Program-made: the position numbers and the translations under genes
Shown here: positions 1 through 8,535 of the stretch, piece by piece
Layout of the letters: every line of letters starts with the position of its first letter
Numbering within the stretch: position 1 is the stretch's first letter
Assembly (NCBI GenBank): GCA_900542615.1
Contig: UQOG01000011.1
Span: 1-30,601, forward strand
Direction: 5' to 3'
Length of the DNA: 30,601 nt
Origin: an uncultured Eubacteriales bacterium
Lineage (GTDB): Bacteria; Bacillota; Clostridia; Christensenellales; CAG-138
Notes under the pieces: model-generated
The model's input: only the letters and a program-made list of their open reading frames with translations
Databases searched by the model: none
What the model was told of the DNA's origin: nothing

Positions 1-53
1 AAAGCCTAAAAGGGCCGCGATCTTCCATTCGCCAGAGGTTTTTCGACAAGCTG
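1..53 (+). repeat. left arm of a perfect 53-bp inverted repeat flanking the glucan synthase gene
   Basis: All 53 bases are the exact reverse complement of 8232-8284. The match stops at base 54, where the inner flanks differ; on the outer side it may continue beyond the window edge. The arm ends in a TTTTTCGACA block (39-48) that also occurs at the edge of the hairpin repeats at 8461-8470 and, inverted, near 30530. The two arms enclose one gene plus short flanks. No transposase or coding sequence is visible inside either arm. Confidence 0.9.
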
Positions 54-78
54 AAAGCGGCCTTGGGCCGCTTTTTCG
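54..78 (+). terminator. intrinsic terminator upstream of the glucan synthase gene
   Basis: A 9-bp perfect stem (AAAGCGGCC / GGCCGCTTT) with a TTG loop runs directly into a T-tract. This is the usual form of a Rho-independent terminator for rightward transcription entering from outside the window. The same GCGGCC-TTG-GGCCG core is used again at 259-280, so the pair looks duplicated. Confidence 0.7.
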
Positions 79-258
79 TTTGTCAAAAATCCTCCTGGGC
101 AGGCCAGGGGCCCGGCGGGTCGAGTTTGGCGCCGCCAGGCGGGTTGCCGCAAAAGGGCAGAGATCCCCCAGGGCGGGCATATAAATCCGCAAACAGCCTT
201 GCGGGACAGGGGGCTATGGAGGGCCTTGCAAGGGGCGATTTTTTCGATAGCCCGGGGA
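79..258. other. non-coding spacer with degenerate hairpin-repeat remnants
   Basis: No convincing gene is present. Two stretches echo the spacer at 8341-8475. AAATCCGCAAACAGCCTTGCG (183-203) resembles 8355-8375 with one difference. A hairpin with arms GGGCTAT (211-217) and ATAGCCC (247-253) encloses a short CCTTGCAAGG palindrome and TTTTTTCGA, like the TTTTTCGA-bordered hairpin at 8439-8468. I read it as a diverged copy of the same repeat family. Confidence 0.45.
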
Positions 259-280
259 GCGGCCTTGGGCCGTTTTTTCG
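259..280 (+). terminator. second intrinsic terminator-like hairpin
   Basis: The stem CGGCC / GGCCG with a TTG loop (260-272) is followed by six T residues (273-278). It repeats the core of the hairpin at 54-78 but with a shorter stem. Two terminators in tandem would insulate the downstream gene from read-through. Confidence 0.6.
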
Positions 281-346
281 TTTTGGCGGAAAAAGGAAAG
301 CGCAGGGCTTTTTTCTTTTGGGTGAAAAAGCGCCTTCTGGTAAATA

Positions 347-374
347 CTAACGGGGACTATGCAACAACCGTTAG
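347..374 (+). promoter_or_regulatory. 7-bp dyad next to the ribosome binding site of the glucan synthase gene
   Basis: CTAACGG (347-353) and CCGTTAG (368-374) form a perfect dyad with 14 bases between. The right arm abuts the GGGGGAGAG ribosome binding site (about 374-382) of the ATG at 387. It could be an operator just downstream of the promoter or an RNA hairpin that hides the binding site. A weak promoter-like pair lies just upstream (TTGGGT at 318-323, TAAATA at 341-346, spacing 17), but the -10 match is poor. Confidence 0.4.
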
Positions 375-386
375 GGGGAGAGAAAG

Positions 387-3300
387 ATGGCGCAAAATAG
401 AACCTATTTCGGGCTACAGGACGTAACGCTGGAGGGAGAGGAGCTTTGCCGGGAGGCAGCCCAACGGGCTGCCTGGTCAACCAGCCGGCGGCGGTTGCGT
501 TGGGGGACCAAAAACGTCCTGAGCATAGGGGAAGACCGGCGGACGATAATGGCGGCCTATAAACAGGCCCGGGAACGGGCTGCCCAGGGGCTGGAGCTGC
601 CCCAGGCCATGGAATGCCTGCTGGACGACCTATATGTGGCGGAAAAGGCCCTGACCAGCCTGCGGGATGAGGATTCCGGCCAATGGCGGGGCTTGCCCTG
701 CATGGCCCAGGGAGAGCGGCTGGGCCTGCCCCGGGTATACGATATGGCGGTATGCCTGATCGGCCACCGGGCGGGCCGGCTGGAAGAGAGTATGCTGACC
801 CGTTTTTTGGAAGCCTTTCAGGGGGTAGCGCCGTTGAAGCTGGCGGAGCTGTGCGCCTTGCCGGCCATGCTGCGGGTGGCCCTTGTGAAGCTCATCGCCC
901 TGGAGTGCGAGGGCGCCTTGGACGCCATGGGCCAGTACGCCCAGGCGGAGGCGATGGCCGCCCAGGCGGGCAGGGGGAATCCGCAACGGGAGCGGGAGGC
1001 GTACCTGCATAAGCCCTATCTGGCCGCAAGGCTGTTTGGCCTGCTATCGGAGGCGGGGGAACAGGGGGCGTGCTCCAGGATGCTGCGGCGGCTGGAGCAG
1101 GCGGATCTGGATCTGGAGGCCCTGTGCGCCAATTTGCAGCGGGAGGACGGCATCCGGGGGGACCGGCTGCGCCACGCCATCAAGAGCCTCAGGACGCTGG
1201 ACGCCATGGATTGGGAAAAAAGCTGCGAGGGCTTTTCCCTGGTGGACCGGGCCCTGCGGGGGGATGGCGCCTATCCCGGCATGGACGCAAGGAGCCGGGC
1301 CTGGTACCGGCAACGGGTGGAGGCGCTGGCCGCAAGGCTGGGGGTAGCGGAGACGGTGGTGGCCCGGCAGGCGGTATCCCTGGGGCAGGCCCGGCAGGAG
1401 CAGGGGGGAAGGGCGGCCCAGGCAGGGTACTATCTGCTGGAGGAAGGACAGCGGGATCTGTATGCCATCCTGCGGCCGGACAAGCGGTGCAGGCTGCAAA
1501 GCGAAGAACGGAAGCTGTGGCGGTTTTGGATCGTCCAGGGGGCGCTGCTGGCAGGGCTGGTATACCTGTGCGGGGCGGCGGCCTGGTACCGGGGCCTGTT
1601 GGCCCTGCTGCCCGCCTGGAGCCTTGCAGCCGGCCTGTCCGTCCGGTTGTTTTTGGCCAGGTCCCAGCCATCCATGCTGCCCCGGATGGAATATAAGGAC
1701 GCCCTGCCGCCAGAGCAGGCCACCCTGGTGGTGGTGCCGGCCCTCATCACCGATGCGGAAAGCCTGCGGGGGGTGATCCGGCAGCTGGAAGTGCATATGT
1801 TGGCTACCCGCATGGAGCATTGTTACTATGGGGTGCTGGGGGATTTCCCGGATGGGAAGCAGGCCCAGCGGCCGGGGGAGGGGGAGCTTCTCCGGCTGGC
1901 GAAAAGCCTGGTGGAGGAGCTGAACCAAAAGTATCCCAGCCCCACCCCGCTGTTTTACTATCTGCATAGGCGGCGCACCTACCAAAAGGCGGATGGGCTG
2001 TATATGGGCTGGGAAAGGAAGCGGGGGGCCCTGTGCCAGCTGGTGACCCTGTTGACCCAGGGGGACGCTACGCCCTTTGCCTTGCTGACCCATCCCCTGC
2101 CCCAAGGGATCCGGTATTGCCTAACCTTGGATGCGGATACGGTGCTGCCTCCCGGGGCCCTGGCCAAGCTGGTGGGAGCCATGGCCCATCCTCTCCATGC
2201 GCCGGAATGGGACGACCAAGGGGTGGTGAAAAAGGGCTATGGCATCCTGGCTCCCCGGATGGCCGCCCTACCCCGGGGCGCGGCAAAGAGCGGCTTTGCC
2301 TGGGTGGCCTCGGGGGACAGCGGGCTGGATAGCTATTTCCCCCTGTGCGGCGAATTTTACCAGGATGTGTTTGGGGCGGGGATCTTTGGGGGGAAGGGCA
2401 TCTTCCATGTGGAGGCCTTTGCCCGGGCTCTGCCCCGGTGGATCCCGGAAAACCAGGTGCTCAGCCACGACCTGCTGGAAGGCTGCTTTTTGCGGGCGGG
2501 GCTGGTGGAGGATGTGACCCTGTACGATTGCGAGCCCGCGGGGTTTATCGCCTGGTGGAAGCGGCAGCATCGATGGACCCGGGGGGATTGGCAGCTGCTG
2601 CCCTATTTGGGGGACGGGGTGCGGGACGGGGCCGGCATCCTCCGGGACAACCCCCTTTCCAGCCTGTCCCGGTATAAGATCTTCGATAACCTGCGCCGCA
2701 GCCTGACCCCCCTGGGGGCGTTGGCCTGCATGTTGGCCCTGCCCTATCTGGGGTGGGGCTGGTATGGGGCGCTAGCCTTGCTATGCATTCTGGAAGGGCC
2801 GGTGCTGGAGGCTGTCTGCCTGCCGGTGCAGCTGCTGCGCTCCCGCCGGCCGGTGCGCCTGGGCGGTGCCTTGCTGGACCGTATGCCCGGGGCGGCCCGG
2901 GCGGCGCTGGACCTGCTGGTTTTGCCCTATGGGACCGCCCGGCTGGCGGACGCCCAGGCGCGCACCCTATACCGGGTCGTCCATTCCCATAAGCACATGC
3001 TGCAATGGCAGACCGCCGCCCAAACCAGAGGCAAGCCCGGCAGTCTGGGGGCGTATTACAGCGCCATGTGGCCCCAGACGGCTATAGGCCTTCTGATGCT
3101 GGCGGGGATGGCCCTTGGCCATGCCCCTTGGATAAGCGGGCTGTTAGGCGCCCTTTGGCTGGCGGCGCCCTGGGGGATAGAACGGCTGGACCGGGGAAAA
3201 GCCCCCCAACCCCTATCCCCCAGGGCCAGGGAATTGTTGCTGGATATCGCCCGGCGGACATGGGCCTTTTTCGATGGGTTTGCCGGGCCGCAGACCGGCT

Positions 3301-6300
3301 GGCTGCCGCCGGACAATTATCAGCAAGCGCCGGCCCGGCCCGTGGTGGCCAATACCTCCCCTACGAACATCGGCATGGGGATGATAGCCTGCGTATGCGC
3401 CATGGATCTGGGGTTCCTGACGGGGGAACAGCTGTGCCGGCGGATCGGGAACATGCTGGATACCCTGGAGGGCTTGGAGACCTGGCGGGGGCATTTCTAT
3501 AATTGGTACAGCCTGTGGGACCGGCGGGTACTGTCGCCCCGGTATGTATCTACGGTGGATAGCGGCAACCTGGCCGCCTGCCTGCTGACGGTGGCGGCGG
3601 CGCTGGAGGAGCTGCCTGGGGATATGGGCCGCGCCCAGGGGGAGCGCTGCCGGGCCATGGCAAAGGCCATGGACTTTCGCGCCCTGTACGACCAGGAACG
3701 GGGTCTGTTCCACATCGGCTTTGACGAGGGGGCGGGCAGGCTTTCCAGGGCCTGGTACGACCTGATGGCCAGCGAATCCCGCCTTACCAGCCTGGTGGCG
3801 GTGGCCCTGGGCCAGGTGGAAGCTGAACATTGGTTTCACTTGGGCCGGCTGTTGGTGCCGGCCGGCGGGGGCAGGGCGTTGCTTTCCTGGAGCGGCACCA
3901 TGTTCGAATACCTGATGCCGGTGCTCTTTACCGGCCTGGTGCCCGGCACCCTGCTCCACGAAAGCTGCGTCAACGCCCTGCAGGCCCAGATCCGCTACGG
4001 CCAGGCCCAGGGCTTTCCCTGGGGGGTCTCGGAATCCGGCTACTATGCCTTTGACCGGGCCATGTATTATCAATACCGGGCCTTTGGGGTGCCTCGGTTG
4101 GGCTTGATGGCCCAGCGGGAGCCCAGCCGGGTGGTGTCCCCCTATTCCACCCTATTGGCCCTGGGGGTGCCGGGCTGGGAGGAAAAGGCCCTGGCCAATC
4201 TGGAACGCCTCGTAGACGAGGGGGCCTTGGGGGAATATGGGATGCTGGAGGCGCTGGATTATACCGGCAGTCGGGTGGCCGCCGGCAAGGAGCGGGAGCT
4301 GGTGCAGAGCTATATGGCCCATCATCAGGGCATGGGCTTGTGCGCCCTGACCAACTGTTTGTGCGGGGATAGCATCCGGCGGCGGTTCATGGCCCTGCCG
4401 CAGATCCGGGCGGTGGAGATTTTATTGGAGGAAAAGCCGCCGGCCCACGGTATCGTAATTCGGGAATTTGAAAGCGCGGCGCTTCAAGGAAAGGCCCCGG
4501 AGAAAAAGCCTCACCGGCCCCGCCGGGTGACCGGGCCCAAAGCAGTGCCGGAAACACAGCTGCTTTCCAATGGGGAGTATACCCTGTTCCTCGCGGACAG
4601 CGGCTTGGGCTTTTCCAAATGGCAGGACGTGCTGCTGACCCGATGGCGGCCGGATCCTTTGCGGGGGGACGGGGGCATCCATCTGATGGCCCGGCTGGGG
4701 GAGGAAACCTGGGAGCTGACCTGGGGCGCGGAGACCATCCTCCATCCCCATAAGGTGGAGTTTCACGGGCGGCGCGGGCCGCTTTCCACCCACGTGGAGA
4801 CCTACGTGTGCCCACAATTGGATGGGGAGATCCGGGAGATCACGTTGGGGAACCATGGGGAGGAAAAGCTGGAGGTGGAGCTGGGTGTGTTTGGGGAGGT
4901 ATGCCTGGCCACAGCCGGGGAGGATATGGCCCATCCGGCCTTTGTGCGGCTGACGGTGGAGGCTGCCCAACGGGAGGGGATGCTGCTCTTTTGGCGCAGG
5001 CAGGGGGGCGGGGCGAAGCCCAAGGGGGTATTGTACGCCCAGCTATACGCCCCGGGGCTACGTCCCCGGTATTGTACCGACCGGTTCTCCGCCAGGGGCA
5101 GGGGGGCGACCCTGGGGGAATCCATGCGGCGGCCCCTGGGGGGCGGGCCGGCGGAAGCGCCAGTGGACCCTTGCATCGCGGCCCGGGCCACGGTCGCCCT
5201 GGAGGCGGGGCAGAGCCGGACCCTTTGGTTTTTGATGGGCTACGCCCAAAGCGAGGAAAAGGCCCTGGCCCAGGCGGAGGACCTGCGGGCGGGGCTGGGG
5301 GAATGGGAGGAGCTGGCCTGGGCCCATGCCTTGAGCGATCTTCGGATGGCCGGCCTGTCGGAAGGCAAGGCGGAGCTGTTCCAGCGGATCGCGGCCCGGC
5401 TGCTTTTGCAGATCCCCCAAAAACCCCAAAGGCCGAAAGACGCCCCCTTGGGGCCTGGGTTGGAAGGCCTTTGGCAGCTGGGCGTGTCCGGGGATCTGCC
5501 CATCCTGCTCATGGAGGTGGAAAGCTTACAGGGGCTGCGCATGGCCCGTACCCTGCTGGAATTTTGTAGTTACATGGCCGCCCAGAATTGCCCCATCGAC
5601 CTGGTGCTGGTGGGGTGTTATCCCCATGCATACCGGGGGGAATTGCAGCTGCGGCTGGGGGAATTATGCAGCCGGCATCCCCAGGCCAAGCTCCTGCACA
5701 GCTATGCCCTGACCCAGGAGCAACGGCAACTGCTGCGGGACATGGCCCTGGTGGTGGCGGACGGCAGGCCCGGCCGAAGCCTGGATAAGCAATTCGCCCA
5801 GGAGGAAGCCCCCAGCTGGCCGCCCCAGGTATTGACGCCGGGCTTGGAGCCCATGGGGGAAGCGGCTCTGCCGCCCTTGCCGCCCCTGGCCTTTGCCAAT
5901 GGATTCGGGGGGCTGGATACGGCCAGCGGGGCGTATGTGATCCAGCTGGGGCCCGGGGAAAAGACCCCCATGCCCTGGTGCAATATCCTGACCAACGGCC
6001 GCTTTGGCGCCCTGGTAAGCGAATCCGGCGGAGGCTATACCTTTGGGGAAAACAGCCGCACGGATAAGCTGACCCCTTGGCAAAACGAACCATTGTCAGA
6101 CCGGCGGGGGGAGATCCTCTTGCTATGGGACGGCCAGGAAGGCCACCGGCCCTTTACCATAGAGCCGGGGCGGCTCCAGCGGGAGCCTGCCCGGGTGCGG
6201 CACGGCTATGGTTATACGGCCTTTTCCACCACCGCCTATGGCTTAAACTGCGAGGCGGTGACGTTTATCGATCCAACGGCCCCGGTAAAATATACCCTGT

Positions 6301-8174
6301 TGACCCTGGAAAACCCAGGGAAGCAGGAACGAAGGCTACAGCTTCTCTACCAGGCGGAGTGGGCGCTGGGGGAACGGGGGGATCCGGCCAGTATTTACGC
6401 CTATACCCATGGGGAGGCGGCGTTTGCAAGAAGCCTGCGGACGCCTGCGGAAGCGCCCGGGTACCTTGCCTGTCCCACCCTGCCGGTACAGGTATGCCAC
6501 GACCGGGAAGCTTTGCTCAAGGGCGGCTGGTGGGCGGAAGCCCTGCCGGAAGCCCCCCGGCATTACGGCGGGGCCATGAGCGGCCTGCGAGGGGGTATGC
6601 AGATCCCGGCCGGCGGCAGGGCGCAGGTGGTGCTGATGCTGGGACAGGAAGCGGAGGCGGAAGCGGCGGAGAGCATAAGCCGGTCTACGCCGTCCTATGT
6701 GGCGGAGCGGCTGCAACGCGTGGAAGCGGATTGGCAGGCCCGGCTGGGCAAGATCCGGGTGCAGACGCCCGATCCCGCCTTTGACGCCCTAATCAACGGC
6801 AGGCTGCTGTATCAGGTGTACGCGGCCCGGCTCATGGCCCGGACGGGATACTATCAATGCAGCGGCGCCATGGGCTTCCGGGATCAGCTCCAGGATATGC
6901 TGGCCCTGCTTCAGGTGGAGCCGGCGCGGGTGCGGGAGCAGCTGCTCCTGTGCGCGGGGCGGCAGTTCCCGGCGGGGGATGTGCTCCATTGGTGGCATAT
7001 GCCCATGCGGGGGGTACGGACCCGCATCGTGGACGATAGGCTGTTTTTGCCCTATGTGCTGTCCTATTACTTGGAGACTACCCAGGACATGGACATATTG
7101 GATGTGCCGGTGGCATATCTGGCGGACCGGCCCCTGGCGGAAGGGCAGCGGGACCTGTATGACCGGATGGAGCCGGGGGAGGCGGCGGAGCCCCTATACG
7201 GCCATTGTATGCGGGCCATCCGCAGCGCGTCTCGGTTCGGCGCCCATGGATTGCCCTATATGGAGGGGGGCGACTGGAACGACGGCATGGACCAGGTCGG
7301 ACAGGGGGGCGGGGAAAGCGTATGGCTGGGCTGGTTCCTGCTGGCGGTATACCGGCGCTTTGCGCCCATCGCCAGGGCCTATGGCCGGGATGCGGACGCG
7401 GAAGAATTGGAGGGGGCCATTCCCGGGCTCCAGGCGGCCCTGGAGGCGGCCTGGGACGGGGCCTGGTACCGGCGGGCGTATTTTGCCGATGGCACGCCCC
7501 TGGGCTCTGCCTCCAACCATAGCTGCCGGATCGATTGCATCTCCCAGGCCTGGGCGGCCATCTGCGGGGGGGCGCATGGGGCGGAGGCCATGGACGCCCT
7601 AATGGAGATGCTGCTGGATCCCCAAAGCGGTATCCTGCGGCTGCTGACCCCAGCTTTCCGGGAGTCCTTGGAGCAGGGGAACCCGGTGGGCTATATCACC
7701 GCCTATGTGCCGGGGGTGCGGGAAAACGGCGGCCAATACACCCACGGGGCGGCCTGGGCCGTATGGGCCTGCTGCTGCCTGGGCCGGAGCGAGGAGGCAT
7801 TCCGCCTGTTTGAGACCCTCAACCCCCTGGTGCATACCAGCACCCGCACCGGCGCGGTGCGCTATGGGGTGGAGCCCTACGCCCTGGCGGGGGACGTATA
7901 CGCCCCGCCCAACGGCGGCCGGGGCGGGTGGAGCTGGTATACCGGCGCGGCGGCCTGGCTGTATAAGATCGGCCTGGAGGATATGCTGGGCATCCGGCGG
8001 CAGGGCCAGGAGCTTTGCTTTGCGCCCTGCGTCCCCTTTGACAGCTTTGCGGTGACCTATGCCTTTGGCAGCGCCACCTATATATTGCGCTTCCAGCGAG
8101 GGGAAAAGAAGGGCCCCAAGCGCATCGCCCTGCTGGACGATGGAAAATGCCACACGGTGAAGGTGGTGTTCTAG
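387..8174 (+). CDS. cyclic beta-1,2-glucan synthase-like protein (GT84 + GH94), 2595 aa
   Basis: This membrane enzyme family builds beta-1,2-glucan from UDP-glucose on a protein-linked intermediate, cyclises it, and trims chain length with a GH94 phosphorylase-like domain. The N-terminal ~380 residues form a helical region. Hydrophobic segments at about 380-430 precede a glycosyltransferase domain with a DxD motif (LDADTV, D582 and D584) and a QHRW motif (727-730). More membrane segments follow to about residue 940. A glycoamylase-like region containing YQYRAFGVPRLGL lies near 1225-1240, and the C-terminal half is GH94. There GGDWNDGMD (2294-2302) is the family's catalytic signature, with D2299 as the expected acid. 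Length is close to the proteobacterial enzymes of about 2800 residues. The start has a GGGGGAGAG site 5-12 bases upstream. No export ABC protein of the proteobacterial Cgt type is adjacent. Family assignment is strong; the exact glucan made is inferred. A plain beta-glucan phosphorylase or synthase with other linkage is possible. Confidence 0.9.
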   Translation: MAQNRTYFGLQDVTLEGEELCREAAQRAAWSTSRRRLRWGTKNVLSIGEDRRTIMAAYKQARERAAQGLELPQAMECLLDDLYVAEKALTSLRDEDSGQWRGLPCMAQGERLGLPRVYDMAVCLIGHRAGRLEESMLTRFLEAFQGVAPLKLAELCALPAMLRVALVKLIALECEGALDAMGQYAQAEAMAAQAGRGNPQREREAYLHKPYLAARLFGLLSEAGEQGACSRMLRRLEQADLDLEALCANLQREDGIRGDRLRHAIKSLRTLDAMDWEKSCEGFSLVDRALRGDGAYPGMDARSRAWYRQRVEALAARLGVAETVVARQAVSLGQARQEQGGRAAQAGYYLLEEGQRDLYAILRPDKRCRLQSEERKLWRFWIVQGALLAGLVYLCGAAAWYRGLLALLPAWSLAAGLSVRLFLARSQPSMLPRMEYKDALPPEQATLVVVPALITDAESLRGVIRQLEVHMLATRMEHCYYGVLGDFPDGKQAQRPGEGELLRLAKSLVEELNQKYPSPTPLFYYLHRRRTYQKADGLYMGWERKRGALCQLVTLLTQGDATPFALLTHPLPQGIRYCLTLDADTVLPPGALAKLVGAMAHPLHAPEWDDQGVVKKGYGILAPRMAALPRGAAKSGFAWVASGDSGLDSYFPLCGEFYQDVFGAGIFGGKGIFHVEAFARALPRWIPENQVLSHDLLEGCFLRAGLVEDVTLYDCEPAGFIAWWKRQHRWTRGDWQLLPYLGDGVRDGAGILRDNPLSSLSRYKIFDNLRRSLTPLGALACMLALPYLGWGWYGALALLCILEGPVLEAVCLPVQLLRSRRPVRLGGALLDRMPGAARAALDLLVLPYGTARLADAQARTLYRVVHSHKHMLQWQTAAQTRGKPGSLGAYYSAMWPQTAIGLLMLAGMALGHAPWISGLLGALWLAAPWGIERLDRGKAPQPLSPRARELLLDIARRTWAFFDGFAGPQTGWLPPDNYQQAPARPVVANTSPTNIGMGMIACVCAMDLGFLTGEQLCRRIGNMLDTLEGLETWRGHFYNWYSLWDRRVLSPRYVSTVDSGNLAACLLTVAAALEELPGDMGRAQGERCRAMAKAMDFRALYDQERGLFHIGFDEGAGRLSRAWYDLMASESRLTSLVAVALGQVEAEHWFHLGRLLVPAGGGRALLSWSGTMFEYLMPVLFTGLVPGTLLHESCVNALQAQIRYGQAQGFPWGVSESGYYAFDRAMYYQYRAFGVPRLGLMAQREPSRVVSPYSTLLALGVPGWEEKALANLERLVDEGALGEYGMLEALDYTGSRVAAGKERELVQSYMAHHQGMGLCALTNCLCGDSIRRRFMALPQIRAVEILLEEKPPAHGIVIREFESAALQGKAPEKKPHRPRRVTGPKAVPETQLLSNGEYTLFLADSGLGFSKWQDVLLTRWRPDPLRGDGGIHLMARLGEETWELTWGAETILHPHKVEFHGRRGPLSTHVETYVCPQLDGEIREITLGNHGEEKLEVELGVFGEVCLATAGEDMAHPAFVRLTVEAAQREGMLLFWRRQGGGAKPKGVLYAQLYAPGLRPRYCTDRFSARGRGATLGESMRRPLGGGPAEAPVDPCIAARATVALEAGQSRTLWFLMGYAQSEEKALAQAEDLRAGLGEWEELAWAHALSDLRMAGLSEGKAELFQRIAARLLLQIPQKPQRPKDAPLGPGLEGLWQLGVSGDLPILLMEVESLQGLRMARTLLEFCSYMAAQNCPIDLVLVGCYPHAYRGELQLRLGELCSRHPQAKLLHSYALTQEQRQLLRDMALVVADGRPGRSLDKQFAQEEAPSWPPQVLTPGLEPMGEAALPPLPPLAFANGFGGLDTASGAYVIQLGPGEKTPMPWCNILTNGRFGALVSESGGGYTFGENSRTDKLTPWQNEPLSDRRGEILLLWDGQEGHRPFTIEPGRLQREPARVRHGYGYTAFSTTAYGLNCEAVTFIDPTAPVKYTLLTLENPGKQERRLQLLYQAEWALGERGDPASIYAYTHGEAAFARSLRTPAEAPGYLACPTLPVQVCHDREALLKGGWWAEALPEAPRHYGGAMSGLRGGMQIPAGGRAQVVLMLGQEAEAEAAESISRSTPSYVAERLQRVEADWQARLGKIRVQTPDPAFDALINGRLLYQVYAARLMARTGYYQCSGAMGFRDQLQDMLALLQVEPARVREQLLLCAGRQFPAGDVLHWWHMPMRGVRTRIVDDRLFLPYVLSYYLETTQDMDILDVPVAYLADRPLAEGQRDLYDRMEPGEAAEPLYGHCMRAIRSASRFGAHGLPYMEGGDWNDGMDQVGQGGGESVWLGWFLLAVYRRFAPIARAYGRDADAEELEGAIPGLQAALEAAWDGAWYRRAYFADGTPLGSASNHSCRIDCISQAWAAICGGAHGAEAMDALMEMLLDPQSGILRLLTPAFRESLEQGNPVGYITAYVPGVRENGGQYTHGAAWAVWACCCLGRSEEAFRLFETLNPLVHTSTRTGAVRYGVEPYALAGDVYAPPNGGRGGWSWYTGAAAWLYKIGLEDMLGIRRQGQELCFAPCVPFDSFAVTYAFGSATYILRFQRGEKKGPKRIALLDDGKCHTVKVVF

Positions 8175-8201
8175 CCGCAGCAGGCTGTTGCCCATACAAA
8201 A

Positions 8202-8230
8202 CGTCCCCTGGGGCATTGCCCCGGGGGACG
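8202..8230. repeat. 29-bp GC-rich hairpin, copy 1
   Basis: The arms CGTCCCC and GGGGACG enclose a TGGGGC-ATT-GCCCC inner stem, giving an almost perfect hairpin. The identical 29 bases occur again at 8477-8505 in the same orientation. Copy 1 starts 27 bases after the glucan synthase stop codon. There is no U-tract after it, so it is a structural or dispersed repeat more than a classic terminator. Confidence 0.8.
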
Positions 8231-8231
8231 C

Positions 8232-8284
8232 CAGCTTGTCGAAAAACCTCTGGCGAATGGAAGATCGCGGCCCTTTTAGGCTTT
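8232..8284 (-). repeat. right arm of the 53-bp inverted repeat flanking the glucan synthase gene
   Basis: This is the exact reverse complement of 1-53. It begins one base after the hairpin at 8202-8230. Inversion of the enclosed segment (about 8.2 kb) by homologous recombination between the arms is conceivable, because 53 identical bases is above the minimum for RecA-dependent exchange in many bacteria; this is an inference only. Confidence 0.9.
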
Positions 8285-8310
8285 AATCGGATTTGGCGGC
8301 ACAAGGTGAA

Positions 8311-8346
8311 TTGTCCCGAAGGGACAAGAGAAGGCCCCCTGGGGGG
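8311..8346. repeat. two short hairpins in the intergenic mosaic
   Basis: TTGTCCC-GAA-GGGACAA (8311-8327) is a perfect 7-bp stem with a GAA loop. GGCCCCCTGGGGGG (8333-8346) is a second short stem. They are followed by AAATCCGCAAAAAGCCTTGCG (8355-8375), which is shared with one difference with 183-203. No coding potential was seen here. Confidence 0.6.
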
Positions 8347-8397
8347 TGTACGGCAAATCCGCAAAAAGCCTTGCGTAGCAAGGGTTTCCCTGCATAG

Positions 8398-8475
8398 CTC
8401 CCTGGCCGCGCCGTAGGCGCAAGGGAGCTATGAAAACCTCGAAAAAGTGGCGCAAGCCACTTTTTCGACAGCCTG
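8398..8475 (+). repeat. 78-bp two-hairpin repeat, inverted copy at 30524-30601
   Basis: The block contains two hairpins. The first (8395-8430) has 9-bp arms TAGCTCCCT / AGGGAGCTA around an inner GCGCC-GTA-GGCGC stem. The second (8439-8468) has 13-bp arms TCGAAAAAGTGGC / GCCACTTTTTCGA with a GCAA loop. Bases 8398-8475 match the reverse complement of 30524-30601 at 76 of 78 positions. The second hairpin has A-rich and T-rich flanks on both sides and could stop transcription in both directions, which fits its place between the convergent genes ending at 8174 and 8536. Confidence 0.85.
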
Positions 8476-8476
8476 A

Positions 8477-8505
8477 CGTCCCCTGGGGCATTGCCCCGGG
8501 GGACG
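8477..8505. repeat. 29-bp GC-rich hairpin, copy 2
   Basis: Identical to 8202-8230 over all 29 bases and in the same orientation. It lies 30 bases past the stop codon of the permease-DUF4340 fusion gene (minus strand), so in that direction it is the first hairpin met by RNA polymerase, followed by the U-rich hairpin at 8439-8468. Confidence 0.8.
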
Positions 8506-8535
8506 CGGCGTTGTTAAGGGGATGCCCTGGCCGGA

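Noticed and set aside
1044..2105. 353-codon minus-strand open frame inside the glucan synthase gene
   Set aside because: Pro/Gln/Leu-rich shadow typical of antisense GC-rich coding DNA; the plus-strand frame is continuous and recognisable.
8395..8505. CRISPR-like or tRNA-like interpretation of the repeated hairpins
   Set aside because: Spacing is irregular, repeats are not separated by uniform unique spacers, and none folds as a cloverleaf or carries tRNA-conserved bases.
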